Assembly (NCBI GenBank): GCA_009782405.1
Contig: WRJC01000008.1
Location: 30,239 to 94,238, forward strand
Source of the DNA: Oscillospiraceae bacterium
GTDB lineage: Bacteria; Bacillota_A; Clostridia; Oscillospirales; WRJC01
Direction of reading: 5' to 3'
Length of the DNA: 64,000 bases
In this document: positions 1 to 8,689 of the stretch, piece after piece
How the letters are laid out: every line of letters starts with the position of its first letter
How positions within the stretch are numbered: the first letter of the stretch is position 1
The notes under the pieces: generated by a model
What the model was told of the DNA's origin: nothing
Database searches by the model: none
Seen by the model: the letters and a program-made list of their open reading frames with translations, nothing else
Made by a program: the position numbers and the translations under genes

Positions 1-877
1 TATTTTGGATGGTAACCGTCGCCCCGGTGAATATGCTCCCGTTGACTTCGACCATGTCGGCGCCCGCGACGACAAGCGCGAAAGCGGGCGCAGCGCCGCT
101 TCCGGCATACCCGCTGTGGGTGAAGGCGAATAAGCCCGTGGAAGGGTCGTAGTTAGACGAAATGTCGCTGATTCCGGGCGATGAGGCGGGTTTGGCGTAC
201 TCGGCCGCCATGGCCCGCAACCCGGCGGCTATCATTTCATATTCCGCGTAGTAATTATATGTGGCGCCCAATTTTGTTTTCAGGTCCGTGAGGTCGGTCG
301 GGGTCGCCGCGGCGCCCGGCCAGTTTGCCGGATTTGGGTCGGTGACTCCCAACCGGTCTGTCCAGAGAAAGCAAGTCATGATCATGAGCCGATCCTGTTC
401 CTGCCCAAGGGTCACGCCAAACAGCTTGTTGAATTCATCGAGGCTCAGCTTTGCGCCGTAACCCGCGCTGGCCAAGGCGGCGGCCAAAGCCTGCACTTCC
501 GTCACCCCGCCGTAATAGTTGTGCAGCTCCGACCCGTCCACTTCCGGGGCCTGCAATAGTTTGTCGGCGCAGAAAGCCAAGTATCGGTGGCCTCCGGTGT
601 CTTCCAGTATGAAACGCCCATCCTCAAATTCGCCCGGCACATTGCCGACGGGCCAATAATCGGGTCCCCCGCCATTTTGCGGGTCGATGTCATACGACGG
701 ACTGTTTGCCACGGCAAGCTGCGATTGGCCCGCATCCGCCGATACATTCGGCGGGCAAATGAGAGGCCATGCGGAAAGCGCGGCCAGCGCCGACAAAGCC
801 AGCGCCAAAATCGCCTTCATCGGCGCGTAGTTTCTTTTTTTGGCGTTTTTAGCGTTTTTATCGGAAATTTCTTTCAT
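1..877 (-). CDS. Secreted surface protein, N-terminal part (cut by window edge)
   Basis: An open frame of 292 codons runs off the left edge, so only the N-terminus is present. ATG at 877 is preceded by a GGGGAG ribosome site at about 890-895. Residues 1-20 are basic, followed by an Ala/Leu-rich hydrophobic stretch (AILALALSALAALSAW) and a likely signal-peptidase site near VSA-DA at about residue 48, so the protein is exported. The mature part has FCADK and YYGG motifs followed by a segment ending in LW-T-D. That order faintly recalls Gram-positive thioester adhesin domains, but the expected Gln before the Trp is not seen. No family is assigned with confidence. It is transcribed leftward, away from the oxidoreductase gene. 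Confidence 0.7.
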   Translation of the reverse strand, partial: MKEISDKNAKNAKKRNYAPMKAILALALSALAALSAWPLICPPNVSADAGQSQLAVANSPSYDIDPQNGGGPDYWPVGNVPGEFEDGRFILEDTGGHRYLAFCADKLLQAPEVDGSELHNYYGGVTEVQALAAALASAGYGAKLSLDEFNKLFGVTLGQEQDRLMIMTCFLWTDRLGVTDPNPANWPGAAATPTDLTDLKTKLGATYNYYAEYEMIAAGLRAMAAEYAKPASSPGISDISSNYDPSTGLFAFTHSGYAGSGAAPAFALVVAGADMVEVNGSIFTGATVTIQN

Positions 878-1006
878 TTTTTTTGTTTTTCTCCCCAATA
901 CAAATTTCGTTTATGTCGTTATCGACATAATTTATTATACCCATATTGCGCTGCAATGTAAAGCCCATTGCGGAAATTTAGTTGTAAACAATTTGTGAAT
1001 TGGTGG

Positions 1007-1035
1007 TTGACAAGCTTTTCCATATGTGATATAAT
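1007..1035 (+). promoter_or_regulatory. Sigma-A promoter, consensus TTGACA-N17-TATAAT
   Basis: TTGACA at 1007-1012 and TATAAT at 1030-1035 with a 17-bp spacer, both matching the vegetative consensus exactly. It lies 50 bp upstream of the Gfo/Idh/MocA gene and should drive that gene and the following binding lipoprotein. Confidence 0.88.
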
Positions 1036-1085
1036 AGCGCCAATGCGAAAACAAAACAACAATAACTATTGTGGAGGAAAAAAAC

Positions 1086-2159
1086 ATGGCTAAACTGAAA
1101 ATCGGCATAATCGGCACGGGCGGGATAGCGGGCGCCCACCTGAACAACTACAAAAAGGTCCCCGAAGCGGAAGTGGTGGCGGGGTGCGACATAGTGCCCG
1201 GCAAAGCCGCGGAGTTCTTCAAGCGCAACAACATGCCGGATGCTTTGGCCTTCGAGAGCGCGGAGGAGATGCTCGAAAAGGTGGAATTGGATGCGGTAAG
1301 CGTGTGCGCATATGCCGCCTCCCACGCGAAATGCGCCATCCTCGCCCTCGAGCGCGGGCTCCCCGTCCTGCTCGAAAAGCCCATGTGCGTGACCCTCGAC
1401 GAGGCCAAGGCGATAGTAGCCGCCGAAAAAAAGAGCGGCAAATTCGTGACTGTGGGTTTCCAGCCGCGCTTCGACCCGAATGTGCGGCACATAAAAGAGA
1501 TCATCGAAAGCGGGACTTTGGGCAAAGTTTACTATATCCAAACCGGCGGGGGCCGCCCAAACAACATCCCGGGAAACCTCACCTTCCTGACCAAGGCGAC
1601 TGCGGGGGCGGGATCCTGTTCGGATGCGGGCTGCTATCCCATCGACCTCGCGCTCAATTCCGTGGGCAACCCCAAGCCCCTCACCGTGAGCGCGACCATG
1701 ACAACCTACTTTGGCAACGATCCCAAATACTGCCCTTCTTTTGCCGACAAATTGGACGTCGACGACTTCTCCTCGGCATACGTGCGGCTCGAGGGCGGGA
1801 TTGTGCTCGACTACCGCATGTCGTGGTTCATGCACATGGACACCGCCGGCGACTTTTTGTTTTTGGGAACCAAAGCGGGGCTCAAAATCAAGCAGTCGGG
1901 CCCTGTGGGTGCCTGGGACGGCTCGATGGGCAGCATCACCCTGTTTAAGCAAGTGGACGGGAAATTGGAAGAAACCGACATACCGCTCAAGCCGCAGGAG
2001 GATTTCTGGCTGTACAAAATAAGGAGCTTCGTGGACGCGGTGCTCGACGGCAAAAACATCGCGCCCATCCCCACAAGCCAGATCATATACAACCAGGCGA
2101 TAATCGACGGAATAATACGCTCCAGCAGCTTGGGCCGCGAAGTGGAATGCGTTTTCTAA
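1086..2159 (+). CDS. Gfo/Idh/MocA family NAD(P)-dependent oxidoreductase
   Basis: Predicted 357-residue cytoplasmic dehydrogenase acting on a sugar or inositol-like polyol. The N-terminal Rossmann fold shows GIIGTGGIAGAH within the first 20 residues, and the family EKP signature (LLEKPMCVTLDEA) appears near residue 100. The rest matches the C-terminal substrate domain in length and in the motif DAGCYPIDLAL. Start chosen at ATG 1086 because GGAGG at 1073-1077 is eight bases upstream; the in-frame GTG at 1071 overlaps that site. A perfect promoter lies just upstream. The stop is 14 bp before the binding lipoprotein gene, so the two are co-transcribed. The exact substrate cannot be read from the sequence. 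Confidence 0.9.
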   Translation: MAKLKIGIIGTGGIAGAHLNNYKKVPEAEVVAGCDIVPGKAAEFFKRNNMPDALAFESAEEMLEKVELDAVSVCAYAASHAKCAILALERGLPVLLEKPMCVTLDEAKAIVAAEKKSGKFVTVGFQPRFDPNVRHIKEIIESGTLGKVYYIQTGGGRPNNIPGNLTFLTKATAGAGSCSDAGCYPIDLALNSVGNPKPLTVSATMTTYFGNDPKYCPSFADKLDVDDFSSAYVRLEGGIVLDYRMSWFMHMDTAGDFLFLGTKAGLKIKQSGPVGAWDGSMGSITLFKQVDGKLEETDIPLKPQEDFWLYKIRSFVDAVLDGKNIAPIPTSQIIYNQAIIDGIIRSSSLGREVECVF

Positions 2160-2173
2160 AGGAGGCGGCGACA

Positions 2174-3670
2174 ATGGCAAAACGGATCATGGCATTTGTT
2201 TTGGTTGCGGCGCTCGCCCTGCCGTTTGCGGTTTCCTGCAGCGGCGAAACGGGCAAGGAAAACGTCAAGGACACAGATTCCGGCGGCGAAAACCGGGAAG
2301 AAGGCCAAAACGTCGAACAGGCGGAAGTCAAGGTGTACCCCGATTTGGAACCCAAGGATTTCGGCGGCTACGAATTTACATTCCTGACCAGGACGATTCA
2401 AAACGTGGACTGGGTGGAATGGGACCACAGAGATCTGTCGTCGGAAGAATTGAACGGCGACATAATCAACGATGCCGTCTTCAACCGAAACAAAAAAATA
2501 GAGGAAAAGTACAATGTCGCGATAACCGAATCCGTGGTGACGGATTTCGCGGGGACATTGCGCAAAACGGTGAGATCCGGGGACGATCTCTACGATATCG
2601 CCGTGCCCCACCTGATGGAAGTGGCCGCTTTGGCGCAGGATGGGAGCATAACGGACATATTCCAGGTGCCCCGCTTCGATTTCGGCAAGCCTTGGTGGAA
2701 TCAGAACACCCCGCGCGACTTATCCATCGGAAACAAGCTGTTTGTGATGCAGGGCGATTTGCTGATTATGGACAACGACGCGATGGAGGCCATGATTTTC
2801 AACAAGTCCCTGCTCAAAGACCAAGCCCTCGAAGACCCGTACGAAATCGTCAAAAGAGGCGAATGGACTTTTGAGAAGCTGTACGAAATGAGCAGGGGGG
2901 TAGCCCAGGACTTGAACGGCGACGGCAAAATGTACATCCAGGACGACAGGTTCGGCGTGATACTCCAAGCGGACACGGACATTTCGTTTCTCGTTTCGGG
3001 CGGGGACAAAATATGCAGCAAGGACTCCAACGACTACCCCATCATAACTTACGGCTCCGACCGGAGCTACAGGATCGCCGACGCGCTGATGAAGCTGATG
3101 CTCGAAGAGGACAGCGTGGTGAACCTGCACAGATACGCCGGGAAGTTTGGCATATACGACGAGCAGGTGAAGATGATGGAGGAAGACAGGGCGCTGTTCT
3201 CCTGGATACGCATGAGGATCGTCGAAAGGCTCAGGGCGATGGAAACCGATTTCGGCATACTCCCCCTGCCAAAACTCGAAAAGGAGCAGCAAAACTACAT
3301 AACCCACATGAACCCGCACACCGGCGCGGGGATCTCCATACCGGCTTCATCCCAGGACCTCGACAGGACGGGGATGATAATCGAGGATTTGTGCGCGGAA
3401 TCGAAATATACCTTGCAGCCGGCGTATTACGAGATAAATTTGCAGGGCAAGTTCATGAGGGACGATGAGAGCCGCGAAATGCTCGACATAATATTGGCCA
3501 ACACCGCATACGACATAGGCTATATCTACAATTTCGGCAATTTCGCCATGACGGTGGTGTATTTCGGCCAGGACAAAAAGACTTCGCACGCCTCGCAATT
3601 TGAGAAAATGGAACCGAAAATGCAAAGCGACATAGAAAAAACGATAGAGGCATACGAGAGCGTGAACTGA
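2174..3670 (+). CDS. Extracellular solute-binding lipoprotein (orphan, paralogue 1)
   Basis: A 498-residue sugar-type ABC binding protein. The signal peptide ends in a lipobox (FAVSC, Cys near residue 23), followed by an acidic linker, so it should be lipid-anchored outside the membrane. Start is ATG 2174, with AAAGGAGG at 2158-2165; an earlier in-frame codon at 2147 lies inside the upstream gene. Family-like motifs shared with four other window proteins are GGYEFTFL, NGDIINDAV, KIEEKYN and ILPLPK. No permease or ATPase gene is nearby, so it must use a distant transporter or have another role. It is much closer to the protein at 38886-40406 than to the other three (shared YDEQVKMMEE, NPHTGAGIS). 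It is probably expressed with the upstream oxidoreductase. Confidence 0.88.
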   Translation: MAKRIMAFVLVAALALPFAVSCSGETGKENVKDTDSGGENREEGQNVEQAEVKVYPDLEPKDFGGYEFTFLTRTIQNVDWVEWDHRDLSSEELNGDIINDAVFNRNKKIEEKYNVAITESVVTDFAGTLRKTVRSGDDLYDIAVPHLMEVAALAQDGSITDIFQVPRFDFGKPWWNQNTPRDLSIGNKLFVMQGDLLIMDNDAMEAMIFNKSLLKDQALEDPYEIVKRGEWTFEKLYEMSRGVAQDLNGDGKMYIQDDRFGVILQADTDISFLVSGGDKICSKDSNDYPIITYGSDRSYRIADALMKLMLEEDSVVNLHRYAGKFGIYDEQVKMMEEDRALFSWIRMRIVERLRAMETDFGILPLPKLEKEQQNYITHMNPHTGAGISIPASSQDLDRTGMIIEDLCAESKYTLQPAYYEINLQGKFMRDDESREMLDIILANTAYDIGYIYNFGNFAMTVVYFGQDKKTSHASQFEKMEPKMQSDIEKTIEAYESVN

Positions 3671-3704
3671 CCTTGCAAAATGGCCTTTGCAATCTCGCGA
3701 AATG

Positions 3705-3736
3705 GGCGGCAGCCGCCTTAAAAAACGGTTGCCGCC
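3705..3736 (+). terminator. Strong hairpin after the binding-protein gene
   Basis: Arms 3705-3715 and 3726-3736 pair over 11 bp with one G-U, around a 10-base A-rich loop. It lies 35 bp past the stop of the binding lipoprotein. There is no clean U-tract after it, so it may be an mRNA 3'-end stabiliser rather than a classical terminator. Confidence 0.45.
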
Positions 3737-3850
3737 TTGGCCGCGGCAAAAAATGGGAGGGCTTTTGGAGTCTGATTCGATACACTGCGTATTTTTATGA
3801 ATTTCAACAAATATTATGTATGCGCAACGCAAAAAAATCAAAAATAACCC

Positions 3851-3879
3851 TTGACAAATGGCAAAAAATATGATATAAT
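3851..3879 (+). promoter_or_regulatory. Sigma-A promoter with extended -10
   Basis: TTGACA at 3851-3856, a 17-bp spacer, and TATAAT at 3874-3879 preceded by TG at 3871-3872 (extended -10). It drives the transglutaminase-like gene starting at 3920. Its position rules out the in-frame translation start near 3851. Confidence 0.87.
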
Positions 3880-3919
3880 TGTAAAAGTCGGATGTTTTTG
3901 GGGAGGGGTATCAATATCT

Positions 3920-4822
3920 ATGGAAAAGACAAGAAGATTCGCAAAATATTTTGTCGCTTTTGTTTTGGCGGCCATTTTGGCTGTGGGCGCTTTTCCCGTC
4001 CCGGTCAGGGCAGAAACCGGGGTTGTCTCGAACGACAAAGCCAAAATGGATTTCACCGATTCGAACGCCACCGGCACGGTCAAGATCAACGTGGTGGCGA
4101 AAGTGGACAAAAAGGTCAAGGTTTCGATAGAAAAAGGCGACAGGAAATACAGCTACGATCTAAACGGCGGCGGAAAAGTTGAATCCTACCCGCTCCAGTG
4201 GGAAAACGGGGAATACACCGTGAAAGTCCTGATACAGGCGAGCGACCCCACGAAGTATTCGGTCGCGCTCACCAACACATTCAAACTCGAGCTGAAAGAC
4301 AACAAAGCCCCCTACATGAACCCAAACCAGTTCGTGAACTACACCAAAGAAACCGCCATCGTGAAAAAAGCCGCCGAGCTCGCGAAAACCGGAGCGACGC
4401 AGCTCGACAAAGTCGAGGCGATATACAAATTCGTGATAGAGAGCCTGTCATACGACACGAACAAGGCGACCACCGTCCAGAGCGGCTATGTGCCCGATGT
4501 GGACAAGATAGTGAGTTCCGGGAAAGGAATATGCTTCGACTACGCCGCGGTGTTCGCAGTGATGCTGCGCTCGCAGGGCATACCCGCCAAGCTTGTGATG
4601 GGGTATGTGAAAGACCCGAATTCGAAGGATTCCGTCTACCACGCCTGGAACGAGTTCTATCTGTCGGACAAGGGCGGCTGGTTCAAGATAAACGAAATGA
4701 AATTCGACGGCCAGAAATTCGAGAGGATCGACCCGACATTCGATTCGTCTTCCAAATCAAGCAAGGCCGTGATAAAATTCATCGGCGACGGCTCGAATTA
4801 CTCAAAAAGCTGGGATTTCTGA
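3920..4822 (+). CDS. Secreted transglutaminase-like (cysteine protease-fold) protein
   Basis: A 300-residue exported protein. The signal peptide (ARF... to VPVRA) has a signal-peptidase I site near residue 34. Residues about 35-125 form a beta-type domain of unknown family. The C-terminal half is a transglutaminase-like core: the catalytic Cys lies in GKGICFDYAAVF, the His in HAWNEFYL and the Asp in the following RIDPTFD. The triad is therefore complete. Such bacterial proteins usually act as surface proteases or peptide-modifying enzymes, and the true substrate is unknown. Start is ATG 3920 with GGGAGGGG at about 3900-3908. It has its own promoter and is followed by rpmE 48 bp downstream. 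Confidence 0.85.
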   Translation: MEKTRRFAKYFVAFVLAAILAVGAFPVPVRAETGVVSNDKAKMDFTDSNATGTVKINVVAKVDKKVKVSIEKGDRKYSYDLNGGGKVESYPLQWENGEYTVKVLIQASDPTKYSVALTNTFKLELKDNKAPYMNPNQFVNYTKETAIVKKAAELAKTGATQLDKVEAIYKFVIESLSYDTNKATTVQSGYVPDVDKIVSSGKGICFDYAAVFAVMLRSQGIPAKLVMGYVKDPNSKDSVYHAWNEFYLSDKGGWFKINEMKFDGQKFERIDPTFDSSSKSSKAVIKFIGDGSNYSKSWDF

Positions 4823-4870
4823 GCCATTGACATACAAAAAATCAATCAAAACATGACGAGGTATACAAAA

Positions 4871-5074
4871 ATGAAGGAAAAAATCCATCCCAACTACTAC
4901 GACGTGACAGTGAAATGCGCGTGCGGCGAACAGATAACCACGCGCTCTACGAAAAAAGACATAAAAGTCGATATCTGCTCCAAATGCCATCCCTTTTTCA
5001 CGGGCAAGCAAAAGTTCGTGGATGTAGGCGGAAGAGTGGACAAATTCAAGAAACGCTACAACGCGAACGTGTAA
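4871..5074 (+). CDS. rpmE: Ribosomal protein bL31
   Basis: A 67-residue 50S subunit protein beginning [10 protein letters not shown], the usual bL31 start. Zinc ligands are visible as CACG near residue 16 and CSKC near residue 37, so this is the zinc-binding (C+) form rather than the zinc-free paralogue induced in zinc starvation. The motif [12 protein letters not shown] is characteristic. ATG 4871 is preferred over an in-frame upstream codon near 4853 because GAGG at 4858-4861 sits nine bases before it and the family begins here. It stands between the transglutaminase-like gene and hflX. Confidence 0.96.
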   Translation: MKEKIHPNYYDVTVKCACGEQITTRSTKKDIKVDICSKCHPFFTGKQKFVDVGGRVDKFKKRYNANV

Positions 5075-5226
5075 CGCGGTTTGCTCCGGCTTGGGCGCGC
5101 AATGTCGATTTTTTTGCGGTTTTATACTGTCACAAATTGACGGATTCGGGAAAAACGCCGAGTCTGCTCTGTTTGGGCGGTATTTTTTTATTTTGCGCTT
5201 AATTTGAGAAAGGGCCAAAAATACAT

Positions 5227-6534
5227 ATGACGGAAAAAAACAAAACGATAGAGACAACGGCGGAAACAAAAGCCAAGGCGCTTTTGGTGGGATTGGTCAC
5301 GCCGGATATTTCGGAGGGCGAATGCGAACTTTCCCTCGACGAACTCGAAAGACTGGCCGAAACGGCCGAAATATCTTCCATGGGCCGGCTTTGCCAGAAC
5401 AGGGCGGCCCCCGACCCCGCCAGCTATATCGGAAAAGGCAAGCTGGAAGAGGCGAAGGCCATAATGGAATCGAACGAAATAAACGTCGCGATAATCGACG
5501 GCGAGCTTTCGCCTTCGCAGATAAAGAACATCGGGGACTTTTTGGGCGGCATAGAGGTGATCGACAGGACAATGCTTATCCTGGAGATTTTCGAAAAGCA
5601 CGCGCACACAAGCGAAGGGAAGCTGCAAGTGGAAATCGCGAAGCTCAGGTACACATTGCCCCGCCTTGTCGGAAAAGGCAAGGATATGTCGAGGATCGGC
5701 GGGGGCGGCGGAGGGACGGCCGGGGCGCGCAGGGGCTCCGGCGAAACGAAGCTGGAAGTCGAGCGCAGGAACGCAAAGGCGCGAATCTCCGCGCTCGAGC
5801 AGGAAATAGAGAAACTCGGGACATCCCGGAACTTGACGCGATCCCGCAGGCAAAAAGCGGGAATACCGAACATAGCAATCGCGGGCTACACGAATTCCGG
5901 AAAATCCACGCTGCTCAATTACCTCACGGATGCGGGCGTGCTGGCCGAAAACAAACTGTTTGCCACCCTCGACCCCACCACGCGGAAACTGCGGCTGCCA
6001 AACGGCTCCGAAGTGCTTTTGACCGACACCGTGGGGCTCATAAGAAAATTGCCGCACCATTTGGTGCAAGCCTTCAAATCCACCCTCGACGAAATAAATT
6101 ACGCCGACATAATCCTGCTCGTCTCGGACATATCGGATCCGGAGCACCAAAGCCAGCTGGAAGTGGCGGCGGAGCTTCTGTCCGAAATGGGCATAACGCA
6201 AAAACCCATCGTCACAATCTACAACAAGATCGACATGCGGGAAAGCCCGCCCGCCCCGGATGGCGTCCGCTTTCCCGAAGCATACATATCGGCCAAAACC
6301 GGAGAGGGCATAGAGGACCTTTTGGCCCAAATACAGCAAACTTTGGAAACCTTGAGAAAGTCCGTGGTTTTCGCGTTTCCGGCGGATGGCAGCCAACAGG
6401 GGCATATAAACTACCTCTACAGGAACGCCGCCGTTTCAGAAGTGGAATACGGCCCGGATTTCGCGACTGTGCGGGCCTCAGCCGACGAAAAGACGAGGAA
6501 CATGTACGCGAAGTATTTGGCCGTTGGCGATTAA
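5227..6534 (+). CDS. hflX: GTPase HflX, ribosome-splitting factor
   Basis: A 435-residue HflX. The N-terminal HflX domain (residues about 10-150) is followed by the glycine-rich stretch GGGGGGTAGAR near residue 160, a basic coiled-coil helix, and the G domain. The P-loop GYTNSGKST is near residue 220, the switch/G3 motif is DTVGLI, and the G4 motif NKID is near residue 335. HflX proteins bind 50S or 70S ribosomes and rescue stalled ribosomes during stress. Start is ATG 5227 with a weak AAAGG upstream. Its stop overlaps the stop of the convergent acyl carrier protein gene by four bases. Confidence 0.96.
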   Translation: MTEKNKTIETTAETKAKALLVGLVTPDISEGECELSLDELERLAETAEISSMGRLCQNRAAPDPASYIGKGKLEEAKAIMESNEINVAIIDGELSPSQIKNIGDFLGGIEVIDRTMLILEIFEKHAHTSEGKLQVEIAKLRYTLPRLVGKGKDMSRIGGGGGGTAGARRGSGETKLEVERRNAKARISALEQEIEKLGTSRNLTRSRRQKAGIPNIAIAGYTNSGKSTLLNYLTDAGVLAENKLFATLDPTTRKLRLPNGSEVLLTDTVGLIRKLPHHLVQAFKSTLDEINYADIILLVSDISDPEHQSQLEVAAELLSEMGITQKPIVTIYNKIDMRESPPAPDGVRFPEAYISAKTGEGIEDLLAQIQQTLETLRKSVVFAFPADGSQQGHINYLYRNAAVSEVEYGPDFATVRASADEKTRNMYAKYLAVGD

Positions 6535-6758
6535 TTGCCGTTGGCCGTTATATATTCCGCTATGTCGCCTACGCATACGAGTTTTTTCAGTTCCTCGTCT
6601 TTTATCGAGATTTTGAACTCTTCCTCGCAAGTCAAAATGAATTCGGCGAGTTCAAGCGAATTGAGCTCGAGGTCCGCTATGAGTTTGGCTTCCGGGGTTA
6701 TGAGTTTTTCGTCGATTCCCATGTTTTCGACAAGAAGGTTTTTCACTTTTTCAAACAT
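6531..6758 (-). CDS. Acyl carrier protein
   Basis: A 75-residue acidic helical protein with the phosphopantetheine-attachment Ser in ELNSLELAE (residue about 34). The usual DSL triplet is NSL here, which still keeps the modified serine. It lies 13 bp downstream of an acyl-AMP ligase gene on the same strand and is clearly its partner: the ligase probably loads free fatty acids onto CoA or onto this carrier. The main fab cluster at 25.6-34.8 kb has no acyl carrier gene, so this could also be the general carrier, but the linkage to the ligase favours a dedicated one. The 3' end overlaps the hflX stop on the other strand. Confidence 0.9.
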   Translation of the reverse strand: MFEKVKNLLVENMGIDEKLITPEAKLIADLELNSLELAEFILTCEEEFKISIKDEELKKLVCVGDIAEYITANGN

Positions 6759-6771
6759 GATTTTGGCTCCT

Positions 6772-8520
6772 TTATTTTAACTTATATCTCAGGATTTTTT
6801 TGGTAGTGGTTTTTTCGAATTCCTCGCTGCGGATCTCCACTTCGTTTATCTGCTTGAATACCGGCAGCCGCTTGTTCGTCTCTATCACCTTGTCTTTTAT
6901 CGCGGCCTCGATTTCGCCGGAATCCTTGCCCGCGAAAATTTCAAGTTCCAAATCGGGGAACACCAAAGCGGTCAAAACATCGTCCCCATTCTCTTTTTTG
7001 CGGCCGATCACCGCGCATTCCTTTATTTCTTCGATCTTTTCCAAATATTCCTCGATTTCCTCGGGGTAGATGTTTTTACCGTTGCTCAGTATTATTATGT
7101 TTTTCCTGCGGCCCGTAATATACAAAAACCCGTCCTTGTCCAAATAGCCTATGTCCCCCGTTTTGAAAAACCCATCTTCGGTGAAGACTTCTTTCGTGGC
7201 TTCTTCGTTGTCCAAATAGCCGATCATGACATTGTCGCCCTTGACGAGTATTTCCCCGTTTCCGTCTTCGTCTTTTTCGCCTATTTTTATCTCGTCCTGG
7301 AACACGGGATAGCCCACCGAGCCCGCTTTTTTCATATGGAAGCCTTTGGGTATGACCGCGACCAAAGGCGAACATTCGGTTATCCCGTAACCCTGCCAGA
7401 CCGCTATCCCGAAAGCGTCCATCGTCTTCACGTGCTCGGGCTTCAGCGGGGCTCCCCCGCATATGATGGCATTCACGTTTCCGCCGAGTTCCGCCAAAAT
7501 ATCCTTGAAGAGCGTCCTTCTGAGGTCGATTCCGGCTTTTCGGAGCGAATTGCTCAGCTTGATCGCGGTTTTGACGGTTTTTGTCTTGCCTTTCTTTTCT
7601 ATCCCGTCCCAGATTTTTTTCACCAAAGTGTCCACGAACAGCGGCACGAGCACCATTTTGTCGGGTTTGTACGTTTTGAAATCGCGCAGCACGGTTTTCA
7701 GCGATTCGTTTTGGCACAGTTGGGTGCCCAGCATCGCGGCGGCAAACATCGTGCAGGTCGTCTCGTAGGTGTGGTGGATGGGCAGCACGGGGACCATGAC
7801 GTCGAGGCGTTCGAGCATGACGCAGCAAGCCGCGTTATAGGCGTTCGAGGCGATGTTTTTTTGCGAAAGCATGACGGCTTTGCTCGTCCCGGTGGTGCCC
7901 GAGGTGAACAAATACGCGCAGGGCTTTTGGGCGTCTATTTCGACGTCGGCAAATTCGGCGAAGTTTTCGCTTTGCGCCTCTTCGCCCATTTCCAGAACCC
8001 GCCCAAAGGAATATATCCCGAAGTCTTTGTATTCGGGAAGTTCCCCATCTTCCGGATCCAAGTCGAAATTTATAAACTTGTTTGCGGTTTTTTGCGGCCT
8101 GTCCGAAGTTTTGGCGTAATTTTCGATCAAGGGCGCGAACTGGCCGGAATAGACAACGCATTTTACCCTCGCCCTCTCCAAAAAATTCATTATCTGTTCC
8201 GCCATGAGTTCCTTGTCAAGCGGAACTATTATGCCGTTTCCGTTGACGACCGCCATATAGCAGGCCAGCCATTCGTATCTGGTTTCCGTGATGATCGCCA
8301 CAGTTTCCCCCATGAGCCCCATTTTGCAAAATGCCGCTCCCGTTATTTGCATTATGTCGTACATGCCGTCGTATGTGAGGGTGGTCGCCTCCCCCTTTTT
8401 TTTGAATGTGAAATAGGGCTGCGGGCCGTACTGCCTTTTGGCGTATTCCCAAAGCTGTCTCAAATTTTCGACTTTTTCGACTTTGTCCGGATAAAAAGTT
8501 TTCGGCATTTTTCCGCTCAT
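6772..8520 (-). CDS. Long-chain acyl-CoA/acyl-ACP synthetase (AMP-forming)
   Basis: A 582-residue ANL-superfamily adenylating enzyme. The P-loop-like A3 motif is YLFTSGTTGTSKAVM (about residue 205), the A5 motif is GYGITECSPLVA (about residue 380), and the GDIGYLDKDGF and GRRKNIIILSNGKN motifs mark the hinge to the C-terminal lid, whose catalytic Lys (TTKKILR) is near the end. It activates fatty acids with ATP. No signal or membrane helix is evident. Start at 8520 has AGGAGG nine bases upstream (8530-8535). The acyl carrier protein gene follows directly, suggesting a scavenging pair that feeds exogenous fatty acids into phospholipid or surface-lipid synthesis. Confidence 0.92.
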   Translation of the reverse strand: MSGKMPKTFYPDKVEKVENLRQLWEYAKRQYGPQPYFTFKKKGEATTLTYDGMYDIMQITGAAFCKMGLMGETVAIITETRYEWLACYMAVVNGNGIIVPLDKELMAEQIMNFLERARVKCVVYSGQFAPLIENYAKTSDRPQKTANKFINFDLDPEDGELPEYKDFGIYSFGRVLEMGEEAQSENFAEFADVEIDAQKPCAYLFTSGTTGTSKAVMLSQKNIASNAYNAACCVMLERLDVMVPVLPIHHTYETTCTMFAAAMLGTQLCQNESLKTVLRDFKTYKPDKMVLVPLFVDTLVKKIWDGIEKKGKTKTVKTAIKLSNSLRKAGIDLRRTLFKDILAELGGNVNAIICGGAPLKPEHVKTMDAFGIAVWQGYGITECSPLVAVIPKGFHMKKAGSVGYPVFQDEIKIGEKDEDGNGEILVKGDNVMIGYLDNEEATKEVFTEDGFFKTGDIGYLDKDGFLYITGRRKNIIILSNGKNIYPEEIEEYLEKIEEIKECAVIGRKKENGDDVLTALVFPDLELEIFAGKDSGEIEAAIKDKVIETNKRLPVFKQINEVEIRSEEFEKTTTKKILRYKLK

Positions 8521-8602
8521 TTTTCATTTTCCTCCTGCAATTGTTTTTATTGTTTGGCGATTTGCGCGAATTTTTAATATTTTCTTAATATCTGCGTCCA
8601 TT

Positions 8603-8620
8603 GTATATTATATAATATAC
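8603..8620. promoter_or_regulatory. Perfect AT palindrome between divergent genes
   Basis: An 18-bp perfect dyad of only A/T except its outer G and C, at the centre of the 169-bp gap between the acyl ligase and the thymidylate-kinase-like gene. TATAAT at 8611-8616 reads rightward, and the mirrored copy reads leftward from 8607-8612, so it may contain back-to-back -10 boxes. Convincing -35 boxes were not found for either direction. Confidence 0.4.
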
Positions 8621-8689
8621 CATAAATATAACAAATGTTTAAATGAAATTCAAAAAATTAATTATTTTTTGCAAAAAGGTCAAAAAAAT

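Noticed and set aside
4827..4870. TTGACA at 4827 as an rpmE promoter
   Set aside because: No -10 box is found at 16-18 bp; rpmE probably relies on upstream transcription.
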